DNA of 15,493 bases. Source: Chitinophagaceae bacterium (lineage in GTDB: Bacteria > Bacteroidota > Bacteroidia > Chitinophagales > Chitinophagaceae). A program made the position numbers and the translations under genes. Of the stretch, positions 1 through 7,006 are shown in pieces (positions within the stretch are counted from its first letter, which is position 1; the number at the start of each line of letters is the position of its first letter). The DNA is taken from NCBI GenBank assembly GCA_008080615.1, contig VIKJ01000071.1:1-15493 (forward strand). Reading direction: 5' to 3'. Under the pieces are notes generated by a model. It was not told the origin of the DNA and searched no databases. It was given only the letters and a program-made list of their open reading frames with translations.

Positions 1-167
1 TCCAATGCAGCTAATCGAGCCTGCACATCTGCCTGCTTAACAGATATATTATTCTTAGCTGCATAGTCTACGCAACGCTGAAGGTTCCATTTATTGGCAT
101 TTCCCTGTGCATTCAATTGAGAAAAAAACAGGAAACAGCCAATGCCTATAATAAAAATTCTATTCAT
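1..167 (-). CDS. TolC-family outer membrane efflux protein, N-terminal fragment
   Basis: Reading down from the ATG at 167-165 gives 55 residues before the window edge cuts the gene. The product starts with a signal peptide (basic NR, then a hydrophobic stretch, ending in SQLNAQ) that suits export to the periplasm. It is followed by NKWNLQRCVDYAAKNN, which matches the opening of mature TolC-type proteins (W-L-x-x-C-V-x-Y-A-x-x-N-N). Members of this family form the outer-membrane channel of tripartite efflux or secretion pumps. This is family knowledge and the rest of the gene is not visible. It is on the same strand as the downstream end of the permease gene, with about 110 bp between them. 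A promoter candidate lies directly before the start codon. The family call is fairly sure, but the substrate is unknown. Confidence 0.75.
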   Translation of the reverse strand, partial: MNRIFIIGIGCFLFFSQLNAQGNANKWNLQRCVDYAAKNNISVKQADVQARLAAL

Positions 168-171
168 ATAA

Positions 172-201
172 CAAAAATAGGTGCATTCTGTTACCCTCAA
201 T
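172..201 (-). promoter_or_regulatory. Bacteroidota-type promoter for the TolC-like gene
   Basis: On the minus strand, TATTTTTG (179-172) fits the -7 consensus TAnnTTTG of the Bacteroidota primary sigma factor. A weak -33 element, ATTG (201-198), lies 18 bp upstream of it. Only four bases separate the -7 box from the ATG at 167, so transcription would begin at or next to the start codon and the message would have little or no leader. This is inferred from consensus only. Confidence 0.4.
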
Positions 202-275
202 TAAAATTTAGACAGACGGAAACTTAAGCTACTCTTTTGCTCAAAAACTGTTATGAAAGGCGGAAATTGGTTGCT

Positions 276-1598
276 TTAAGCTTTTTTAAATCTTTGAGAT
301 ACAAAATAGATGAGCATAAAAGCACCCAATACAATCACACCAATAAGCGCTGTTTTAGGGGTTTGAATGGCAATACTTACGCCTACAAAACAATAAGTAA
401 GCATGAAAATGAGGGGAAGTAAGGGAAACAATTTCATTTTATAAATACCCGTTCCATCTAAATGTTTGGTTTGCTTGCGCAACTTAAATATAGTGGCACT
501 GGAGGCAACCATTCCAAAACAATCTAAAAATATGGTGAAATTTAAAATGGCATCGAAGGTTTGAGCAAAGAAAAGTATCACCAAACAAGTAAGGGCAAAT
601 ACAGTAAGGGAAACAACCAGTACCCCGTTTTTTTCATTTTGCTTGGAGAATATTTTAGGAATAGTGCCTTCATCACTCATAGCATACATCACCCTGGGAT
701 TACTCATTAATAATGCATTTACATAGGCAAGCACGCCAAAAAATAAGAAGAAGGAAAAAATAGCAGCGCCTTTTGCACCAAATACTTTTTCAATTACTAC
801 AAATGCAATTTCTTTTTCACCTTTCATTTGTTCAAATCCAATAATTTGGTAATAGCTAAAATTCACCAATAAATAAAGCACGATGATAATACCAATACCC
901 ATAAAAATTCCTTTGGGAATATTTTTAGCCGGGTTTTCTACCTCGCTGCCAAAATTGATGGTTTGTTGATACCCACCATACGTAAATGATACGGCTATTA
1001 AGCTATACCCCAAGCTCTGTAACCATCCCATTGAAGGTGTTGCAACAGCAGCAGTAGCAACAGTAGTAGCTTGTTCATAAGGAAAAAATAAAGCAGCAAT
1101 CAATACTAAGATCATCCCTATTTTAATAACCATCAATATATTTTGTGCACGAGAGCTCATGCGAAGCCCTCTCAAATTGATCAAGTAAAACAAGATGATG
1201 GCTCCTGCACTCAACAATGCTTTGTGTACATCTGTCCATGGAGTACCCGGAAATAATTTAGCAATATATCCACTTCCAATAATGGCCACTACACTTAAGC
1301 TAGCTGCATTGCTTATGAGAATAATACAATTAATAGCAAATGCAATACTGGGATGGTAAGCATAAGAAAACACTTTATAATATCCTCCAGTAACAGGAAA
1401 CCTACTCCCTATTTCTGCATAAGTTAATGCCCCACAGAGTGCAACAAATCCACCCATTAGCCAAGCAGCAAAATATACCGAAGGCGCAATAGCATGTTGT
1501 GCACTTGTTGCAGCAGACCTAAAAATGCCCATCCCAATTACCAGCCCTACAACAATCATGGTAAAACTGAAACGGTTCAATAGTTGGTTTCCTTTCAT
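276..1598 (-). CDS. APC-family amino acid permease
   Basis: This is a 440-residue, highly hydrophobic protein with about 12 predicted membrane segments, the usual size for amino acid-polyamine-organocation (APC) transporters of the inner membrane. The first helix carries the family signature GMGIF (residues 22-26), where the unwound helix TM1 contacts the substrate backbone. The loop after TM2 has GSRFPVTGGYYKVF (64-77), the conserved G-x-x-x-P-x-x-G-G-x-Y motif typical of LAT/APA-like members. The ATG at 1598 was chosen because it precedes the short polar N-terminus and TM1 directly. The gene is divergent from the cobalamin operon, with about 450 bp between them, and no operon partner is visible. 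Amino acid transport is family knowledge. The specific substrate and direction (uptake or exchange) cannot be read from the sequence. Confidence 0.85.
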   Translation of the reverse strand: MKGNQLLNRFSFTMIVVGLVIGMGIFRSAATSAQHAIAPSVYFAAWLMGGFVALCGALTYAEIGSRFPVTGGYYKVFSYAYHPSIAFAINCIILISNAASLSVVAIIGSGYIAKLFPGTPWTDVHKALLSAGAIILFYLINLRGLRMSSRAQNILMVIKIGMILVLIAALFFPYEQATTVATAAVATPSMGWLQSLGYSLIAVSFTYGGYQQTINFGSEVENPAKNIPKGIFMGIGIIIVLYLLVNFSYYQIIGFEQMKGEKEIAFVVIEKVFGAKGAAIFSFFLFFGVLAYVNALLMSNPRVMYAMSDEGTIPKIFSKQNEKNGVLVVSLTVFALTCLVILFFAQTFDAILNFTIFLDCFGMVASSATIFKLRKQTKHLDGTGIYKMKLFPLLPLIFMLTYCFVGVSIAIQTPKTALIGVIVLGAFMLIYFVSQRFKKA

Positions 1599-1727
1599 TT
1601 GCCTAAAATAGGTAAATAAGTTTAAGAAAATGCTGCATAGTAGCGATACAGCTGAATCAATTAAAGTGAAAAATAGTTATACAGATTCATGTTTATAAAA
1701 TTAATACGGCAATCAATTCCCTCCCAT

Positions 1728-1735
1728 TACATTTG
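1728..1735 (+). promoter_or_regulatory. -7 box upstream of the cobalamin riboswitch
   Basis: TACATTTG is an exact match to the Bacteroidota -7 consensus TAnnTTTG. It lies just before the first paired region of the riboswitch, so a transcript starting about 5-7 bases downstream would begin with the complete aptamer. No convincing -33 TTG is seen at the expected distance, which keeps this tentative. Confidence 0.45.
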
Positions 1736-1740
1736 CCTTG

Positions 1741-1960
1741 TACTTGGTTCACCTGCCTCAGGCAGATGATTAAAAGGGAAGTTCGGTATAATCCCGGCAC
1801 TATCCCCGTAGCTGTAATTCCGCCGCCCATTTGCGGCCACTTTTGAGCAACTGCATCCACTGTTCCAGTAAAATTGGGATGGGAAGGAAGTTCAAAAGGC
1901 GGAGAGTCAGAAGACCTGCCAGATACAAACAAAGATTCAAGGCTTTCGGGTGAAAAGCAT
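1741..1960 (+). promoter_or_regulatory. Cobalamin (B12) riboswitch aptamer
   Basis: The conserved landmarks of adenosylcobalamin-class riboswitches occur in order. There is a short hairpin with arms CTGCC/GGCAG (1753-1765), then TTAAAAGGGAAGT (1770-1782), CCCCGTAGCTGTAAT (1804-1818), CCACTGTT (1857-1864), GGGAAGGAAG (1881-1890) and the B12 box AGTCAGAAGACCTGCC (1905-1920). After the B12 box a small hairpin (arms GCTTT 1942-1946 and AAAGC 1954-1958) has the loop CGGGTGA. Its CGGG can pair with CCCG at 1805-1808, as expected for the regulatory kissing-loop contact. The element sits directly upstream of a TonB receptor and cobalamin genes, so the ligand and role (repression when B12 is plentiful) are well supported by context and family knowledge. 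The outer limits are approximate. Confidence 0.92.
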
Positions 1961-2021
1961 GGAATGTAAAATACTGCTGCAGCGGTAGTTTATTTTTCTC
2001 CGTTTTTTTATTTTCCTGGAA

Positions 2022-2057
2022 GCTCATTGTTCAATTTAAAAAACAACAACAATGAGC
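2022..2057 (+). promoter_or_regulatory. Hairpin sequestering the btuB start codon
   Basis: A perfect 10-bp inverted repeat, GCTCATTGTT (2022-2031) and AACAATGAGC (2048-2057), encloses a 16-nt A-rich loop. The 3' arm contains the btuB ATG (2052-2054), so the folded stem would hide the start codon. Its place between the B12 aptamer and the gene makes it the likely expression platform, acting on translation rather than transcription. No U-rich rho-independent terminator follows a stem in this leader, which agrees with that reading. The structure is seen directly and the regulatory role is inferred. Confidence 0.6.
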
Positions 2058-3983
2058 AAAAAATTAACGCTCTTCCTAACCTTGCTAGCAGGCACCAATT
2101 TGCTAGCACAAAAAGACAGTACTAGTACAAAAGTATTAGACGAAGTAGTAGTAACAGCCAATAAGCTGGAACAAAAACAAAGCAGTACGGGTAAAGTAAT
2201 TACCATTATTGGAAAAGATCAGTTAGATAAAAGTGTAGGACGCACTGTTGCACAGGTGTTAAACGAAACAGCTGGCATTACCATTAATGGAGCGTACAAT
2301 AATGCAGGTACCAATCAATCTGTATTTATGCGTGGCGCTGCAAGTGGAAGAACGCTGATATTAATGGATGGTATACCAGTGAGTGATCCATCTCAAATAA
2401 ACAATGAATTTGATTTGAATTTGTTTAGCATTAACGATGTAGAACGCATTGAAATTTGCAGAGGTGCGCAAAGTACTGTTTATGGTAGCGATGCTATTGC
2501 GGGCGTAATCAATATCATTACTATCAAACCCAATGCTAATAAGGCGATTAATCTTAAAGCAACGGTATCAGCTGGTAATTTAGGTACGTTTAGAAACAGT
2601 GTTCAAGTATATGGAAAAGTAAAAAAACTAACTTATGCTGTACGCTCGGCACAAATCAATACCAATGGATTTAGCTCGGCATCAGACACAACAAGCATTA
2701 AAGGTTTTGATGATGATAATTATCATGGAAATGCCAGTAGTGCAAGTGCACAATATCAATTAAATGATCGCCTATCTGTAAAAGCATTTGGCATGTACAG
2801 TGCGTATAAAGCAGGTATTGACGCAGGCGTTTTTAGCGATGATAAAAATTATACCCTGCACAATAATGTACTCAATACCGGAACTGGTTTTCAATATAAA
2901 TTGCCTAAGATAACCATTACAGGAAACTATCAGTTTAGCCAAACCAATCGCAACTATGAGCGAGACAGTGCAGACAAAGCAGTGTTCAGTTATTATTTAC
3001 GCAATGCTTATTTTGCAAAAACGCAGTTTGCAGAATTGTATGCTACCCTACCCATTAATGCCAATATCCATTTACTGCAAGGCATTGAATATCGGTATGC
3101 CAACATGAACAACAATTATAATTCTGTAAGTGCATTTGGCCCTTTTAAAACAGGATTTAATGATACCAGCACAAGCCAATCCTCTGCATACACTTCTTTA
3201 CAAATCAATAATAAAAAAGGATTTTTTACCGATTTGGGGGTTCGATTTAATCAACATTCCAAGTATGGCAACAATACCACTTTTACGTTCAATCCCTCAT
3301 ATACCGTATCGGAAACAATTCGCATTTTCGGAAGTATTGCTTCCGGATTTAAAGCACCATCCTTGTATCAGTTATTTGATCAATTCAGCGGCAGGCCCAA
3401 TTTGCAACCAGAAAAAAGCACTACCTACGAAGCGGGTATTGCACATACCTTGAATGGATTTAGTAGTAGGTTGGTTGTATTTTACAGAAACATCAACAAT
3501 GGTATAGATTACGACTATGTGCGTTCTAAGTATTTTAATTTTGTAAAACAAACTGTAATTGGGGTTGAATATGAAACCAGTACAAAGCTGAGTAACAACT
3601 TAGACTTCAGAGCCAATTTTAGTTTTCTTTCAATTAGCGATTCTACACAAAGCAGACAAAGTTTTAAAGACACAGGATATGTTTACGGATTAAGAAGACC
3701 CGGAATCAATATTAATGCGTCATTGAACTATCATCAAGGAAATTTCTTTGCTAGCGTAAGCACAAAATATGTTAGCAGTAGATATGATATTGGTGGATAC
3801 AAGAAAGCAGATGTTTCAATGGCAGGATACCTTATTGTAAATGGATATGCAGAATACACAGTGAAACAAAAAATAAAACTATTTGCAGATGCACAAAATA
3901 TAGGCAATCAAACATTTGTAGATTTAAGAGGATTTAATAGTATTCCTTTTATGATCAACACAGGAATCACCATCAATTTATAA
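2052..3983 (+). CDS. btuB: TonB-dependent outer membrane receptor for cobalamin (BtuB-like)
   Basis: The protein has 643 residues: a signal peptide (1-20, ending LLAQ), a TonB box LDEVVVTA (29-36), a plug domain (about 45-160) and a C-terminal beta-barrel rich in alternating hydrophobic and aromatic residues. The plug contains FMRG (92-95), LMDGIPVSDP (104-113), VERIEICRGAQSTVYG (130-145) and AIAGVINIIT (148-157), all typical of BtuB/FepA-class receptors. It would bring cobalamin across the outer membrane using TonB-ExbBD energy. About 640 residues is close to BtuB and much shorter than SusC-type receptors. The B12 riboswitch upstream and cobT/cobS downstream make cobalamin or other corrinoids the likely ligand. 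The ATG at 2052 lies in a hairpin arm, and the stop is 2 bp from the next ATG, so translation of cobT is probably coupled. Confidence 0.9.
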   Translation: MSKKLTLFLTLLAGTNLLAQKDSTSTKVLDEVVVTANKLEQKQSSTGKVITIIGKDQLDKSVGRTVAQVLNETAGITINGAYNNAGTNQSVFMRGAASGRTLILMDGIPVSDPSQINNEFDLNLFSINDVERIEICRGAQSTVYGSDAIAGVINIITIKPNANKAINLKATVSAGNLGTFRNSVQVYGKVKKLTYAVRSAQINTNGFSSASDTTSIKGFDDDNYHGNASSASAQYQLNDRLSVKAFGMYSAYKAGIDAGVFSDDKNYTLHNNVLNTGTGFQYKLPKITITGNYQFSQTNRNYERDSADKAVFSYYLRNAYFAKTQFAELYATLPINANIHLLQGIEYRYANMNNNYNSVSAFGPFKTGFNDTSTSQSSAYTSLQINNKKGFFTDLGVRFNQHSKYGNNTTFTFNPSYTVSETIRIFGSIASGFKAPSLYQLFDQFSGRPNLQPEKSTTYEAGIAHTLNGFSSRLVVFYRNINNGIDYDYVRSKYFNFVKQTVIGVEYETSTKLSNNLDFRANFSFLSISDSTQSRQSFKDTGYVYGLRRPGININASLNYHQGNFFASVSTKYVSSRYDIGGYKKADVSMAGYLIVNGYAEYTVKQKIKLFADAQNIGNQTFVDLRGFNSIPFMINTGITINL

Positions 3984-3985
3984 GC

Positions 3986-5017
3986 ATGAACCAATCACTG
4001 AAAGAAACACTTACGCATAAAATAAATAGTAAAACAAAACCGCTGGGTGCATTGGGCGTTTTAGAAAACATTGCGCTTCAAATTGGCTTGATTCAACAAA
4101 CCACCAATCCATCTATTCAAAACCCTACCATTGTAGTGTTTGCAGCAGATCATGGGATTGCAGCAACAGGGCTGGTGAATCCCTATCCACAGGCGGTTAC
4201 AGCGCAAATGGTACTTAATTTTATGAATAAGGGCGCTGCTATCAATGTATTTACCAAGTTAAATGAAATGGCACTTTATGTGGTAGATGCTGGTGTGAAC
4301 TATGATTTTAGCCATTTGAATTTCAGTGATTGGTTTATTCATGCAAAACAGGGATTAGGCACAAAAAATTATCTGGAAGAAAATGCCATGAGTATGGTTG
4401 AAGTATCCAATACAATAAATAAGGGTAAAGAAATAGTACAATCCATAAACGCTAAAGGATGCAATTGCATTGGATTTGGAGAAATGGGTATTGGCAATAC
4501 TTCTGCTGCTGCATTAATCATGAGTGCTATTACACAATTGAGTATTGAAGAATGCACTGGTTATGGAACAGGCGTAAATGAAGCACAACTAGAAACAAAA
4601 ATGAATACCCTAAGCGTGGTGCATTTAAAACATCAACTGCAAGATTTACAAAACAATCCTTTCCAACTATTAAGTAAAGTGGGTGGTTTTGAAATAGCCA
4701 TGATGATGGGCGCTTTTTTAGAAGCCTTTGAAAAAGGAATGGTGATTGTTGTAGATGGGTTCATTGCTACAGCTGCATTATTGTTAGCGCAACAAATAGA
4801 AAAAGACATTACCAGCCATTGCATATTTGCTCATACTAGTGGAGAAAAAGGACATGAAAAAATGTTGCAATATTTACAGGCAAAACCATTGCTCAATTTA
4901 GGTATGCGATTGGGAGAAGGCACAGGAGCAGCCATTGCGATGCCTATTATTCAATCGGCTGTTGCCTTTTTAAATGAGATGGCCAGTTTTGAAGAAGCCA
5001 ATGTGAGTAATAAATAA
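3986..5017 (+). CDS. cobT: Nicotinate-nucleotide--dimethylbenzimidazole phosphoribosyltransferase
   Basis: CobT transfers phosphoribose from nicotinate mononucleotide to 5,6-dimethylbenzimidazole or another lower-ligand base, giving alpha-ribazole phosphate for the cobalamin nucleotide loop. It acts in the cytoplasm. The 343-residue length is normal for the family (about 350). Visible motifs are KTKPLGALGVLE (16-27), FAADHGIAATG (52-62), GEMGIGNTSAAA (165-176), VVDGFIATAA, HTSGEKGHE and MRLGEGTGAA. Glu311 in the last motif corresponds to the catalytic base Glu317 of the Salmonella enzyme, and Glu166 lies in the other conserved active-site segment, so the protein looks intact. It starts 2 bp after btuB stops and belongs to the same riboswitch-controlled transcript. 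Which base it prefers cannot be told from the sequence. Confidence 0.95.
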   Translation: MNQSLKETLTHKINSKTKPLGALGVLENIALQIGLIQQTTNPSIQNPTIVVFAADHGIAATGLVNPYPQAVTAQMVLNFMNKGAAINVFTKLNEMALYVVDAGVNYDFSHLNFSDWFIHAKQGLGTKNYLEENAMSMVEVSNTINKGKEIVQSINAKGCNCIGFGEMGIGNTSAAALIMSAITQLSIEECTGYGTGVNEAQLETKMNTLSVVHLKHQLQDLQNNPFQLLSKVGGFEIAMMMGAFLEAFEKGMVIVVDGFIATAALLLAQQIEKDITSHCIFAHTSGEKGHEKMLQYLQAKPLLNLGMRLGEGTGAAIAMPIIQSAVAFLNEMASFEEANVSNK

Positions 5018-5082
5018 ATGAATAGTTGGGCGTTTGCGCATCTTCGGTTATCTTAATTTATTAAATTAATTCGTTATTGGCA

Positions 5083-5895
5083 ATGCTTCAATATCAATGG
5101 ACGCTTTTTAAAACAGCAGTGATGTTTTTAACTAGAATACCGGTGGGCAAGAATCTTCCGTATTCCCAAGAATTGTTACAAGCATCTGCACGCTATTTTA
5201 CCTGGGTAGGTATATTGGTAGGCATTACAGGAGGAGTTTCGCTTTATTTAGCCAATCTAGTTTTTTCTCCCGCACTTAGTATTGCAGTATCTATGTTATC
5301 TACCATTTTATTAACGGGATCATTTCATGAAGATGGGCTGGCCGATTCCTGTGATGCATTTGGAGGTGGATGGACCAAAGAAAAGATTCTCACGATCATG
5401 AAAGACAGTAGGTTAGGCACATATGGAGTGGTAGGGCTTGTGGCGGCATTAGTGATTAAATTTTTATTGTTATTAGAATTGTTCAGCTATATTCCTGTTA
5501 CAACCATTGCACTATTGATATTATGTGCGCATAGTTTTAGCAGGTTGATGGCAGTAAGCATTATGCAGCAATTAGCATATGTACAAGATATTGATGCTAG
5601 CAAAAGTAAACCCTTGGCTGATAGAGTTTTAAATACTAATGAGGGCTTGATATTGTTGAAGGGGTTTTTGATTCCTTTTATTTTTTTATATTATTGCAGT
5701 AATTTAAGCTTGGCGCCTTACTCCGTTGTTTATCTACTTCTGTCTTTAGTACCTGCAATGATTCTTCGATATTTTGCAGGTAATTATTTTAAAAAATGGA
5801 TTGGTGGATATACAGGCGATTGTTTAGGAGCTACGCAACAGGTTTGTGAAATTGCATTTTATTTTGGAAGCATATTTTTATGGAAATTTATTTAA
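5083..5895 (+). CDS. cobS: Adenosylcobinamide-GDP ribazoletransferase (cobalamin synthase)
   Basis: CobS is an inner-membrane enzyme that joins adenosylcobinamide-GDP with alpha-ribazole (or its phosphate), the step that completes the cobalamin molecule. The 270-residue protein has several hydrophobic helices and the family signature FHEDGLADSCDAFGGGW (81-97), whose acidic residues bind divalent metal. This is followed by KDSRLGTYGVVGL (108-120), and near the C-terminus comes GGYTGDCLGATQQ. I chose ATG 5083. A TTG at 5077 would add only two residues, and neither start has a visible ribosome binding site. About 65 bp separate it from cobT, yet it most likely stays in the same operon. The next gene overlaps its end by 16 bp, so the two are probably translationally coupled. 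Confidence 0.93.
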   Translation: MLQYQWTLFKTAVMFLTRIPVGKNLPYSQELLQASARYFTWVGILVGITGGVSLYLANLVFSPALSIAVSMLSTILLTGSFHEDGLADSCDAFGGGWTKEKILTIMKDSRLGTYGVVGLVAALVIKFLLLLELFSYIPVTTIALLILCAHSFSRLMAVSIMQQLAYVQDIDASKSKPLADRVLNTNEGLILLKGFLIPFIFLYYCSNLSLAPYSVVYLLLSLVPAMILRYFAGNYFKKWIGGYTGDCLGATQQVCEIAFYFGSIFLWKFI

Positions 5896-6398
5896 TCAGA
5901 CATACAACACCGTTAGTAGAAAAAGGAATTTGCTATGGGCAAACCGATTTAGACATAACAGATAGTTTTGAGGAAGAAGTGGATATGATTCGCCCACATA
6001 TTCCCAGTAATAATATTAAAGTATATAGTAGCCCATTGCAGCGTTGCAAAAAACTAGCTGCTGCTTTATATCATCCCAATTTAGTAGAATGCCATGCCGA
6101 TTTGATGGAGCTGAACTGCGGAGATTGGGAAATGCAAAAATGGGATGATATTCCCAAAGCCGAAATTCAACCCTGGATGGATGATTTTGTAAATGTTACC
6201 GTACCCAATGGAGAAAGCTATGTAACCCTGCACCAGCGGGTAGTAAACCCTACCCCTTTAAAAGAATCTTTTGATGCATTTACCTTACACTATGGCTGTG
6301 TAGTAAAGATAAACGTGAGTGAATCGGGGCTAGCGCATGAATTATTGTACAATTATTCTAGGCAAGGGAAAGAGTGGCACAGGCCTACTAAAAACTAA
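5880..6398 (+). CDS. cobC: Alpha-ribazole phosphatase CobC with internal deletion of the second catalytic histidine
   Basis: CobC belongs to the histidine phosphatase superfamily and removes the phosphate from alpha-ribazole phosphate or cobalamin phosphate. The N-terminal half is normal: LIRHTTP (5-11) with the phosphate-accepting His8, GICYGQTDLDI (16-26), YSSPLQRCKKLA (49-60), the catalytic acid Glu77 in MELNCGDWE, and PNGESYVTLHQRV (109-121). After this the family expects about 35-40 residues including the second active-site histidine in an HAG-V-I-R type segment. Here the sequence jumps directly to TPLKESFDAFTLHYG (125-139), which resembles the usual C-terminal part. The 172-residue length is correspondingly short and no HAG motif exists. 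The frame stays open, so this looks like an in-frame deletion. The protein is probably inactive, but the gene is still recognisable. An assembly error at this point is possible. Confidence 0.8.
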   Translation: MEIYLIRHTTPLVEKGICYGQTDLDITDSFEEEVDMIRPHIPSNNIKVYSSPLQRCKKLAAALYHPNLVECHADLMELNCGDWEMQKWDDIPKAEIQPWMDDFVNVTVPNGESYVTLHQRVVNPTPLKESFDAFTLHYGCVVKINVSESGLAHELLYNYSRQGKEWHRPTKN

Positions 6399-6425
6399 GC
6401 ACGTATCTTTATTAAAATAGTTTAT

Positions 6426-7004
6426 ATGAATTTTCAGTTGGATGAATTACTAACCGTTACGTTTACCTTATTTGCGGTAATTGATATTGTTGGGTCTATT
6501 CCCCTGTTGATTTCATTAAAAGAAAAGATGGGTGGCATTCGCTCGTTGCAGGCAACTTTTGTTTCTGGAGGTTTGATGATTTTATTTTTATTTGCAGGTA
6601 AGCCATTTTTAAAAATCTTAGGCTTAGACGTTCGATCCTTTGCAGTGGGTGGTTCTGTAGTAATATTTTTATTGGGCTTAGAAATGGTATTGGGCCATGA
6701 AATATTTAAAGGAGATGCCAATGCAAAATCAGGAACCGTTGTTCCTATTGCCTTTCCTATTATTGCAGGAAGCGGAACACTTACTACCATCATGTCTTTA
6801 AAAGCCAACTACGACGAAACCTATATTTTAATGGGCATACTGATTAATTTAATCATTGTATACATAGGATTAAAGTCACTGGCCATGATTAAAAAAGTAT
6901 TGGGCGACGCAGGTTTATTGGCAGTAAGAAAATTCTTTGGCGTAATCCTGTTGGCGATTGCCGTAAAAATATTCAGTACCAATATTGCTGCTTTTGGAAA
7001 ATAA
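6426..7004 (+). CDS. MarC family integral membrane protein
   Basis: The 192-residue protein has about six hydrophobic segments and the family's characteristic stretches: FTLFAVIDIVGSIPLLI (13-29), the loop VVPIAFPIIAGSGTLTTI (105-122) and a C-terminal RKFFGVILLAIAVKIF. MarC (UPF0056) proteins are inner-membrane proteins of unresolved function. The original link to multiple antibiotic resistance was not upheld, so no drug-transport role should be assumed. The gene lies 27 bp after cobC on the same strand and may be read through from the cobalamin operon. A possible -7-like TATCTTTA at 6404-6411 is too weak to claim as its own promoter. Its stop lies 2 bp from the stop of the convergent symporter gene, leaving no space for a terminator. 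Confidence 0.88.
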   Translation: MNFQLDELLTVTFTLFAVIDIVGSIPLLISLKEKMGGIRSLQATFVSGGLMILFLFAGKPFLKILGLDVRSFAVGGSVVIFLLGLEMVLGHEIFKGDANAKSGTVVPIAFPIIAGSGTLTTIMSLKANYDETYILMGILINLIIVYIGLKSLAMIKKVLGDAGLLAVRKFFGVILLAIAVKIFSTNIAAFGK

Positions 7005-7006
7005 GT

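Noticed and set aside
1800..2027. Minus-strand open frame through the B12 riboswitch beginning MSFQENKK
   Set aside because: It is antisense to the conserved aptamer, and its start arises only from the symmetry of the btuB start-codon hairpin. The translated sequence has no protein family character.
5077..5082. TTG start for cobS
   Set aside because: It would add two residues only. The ATG at 5083 is the stronger start codon and gives the usual family N-terminus.
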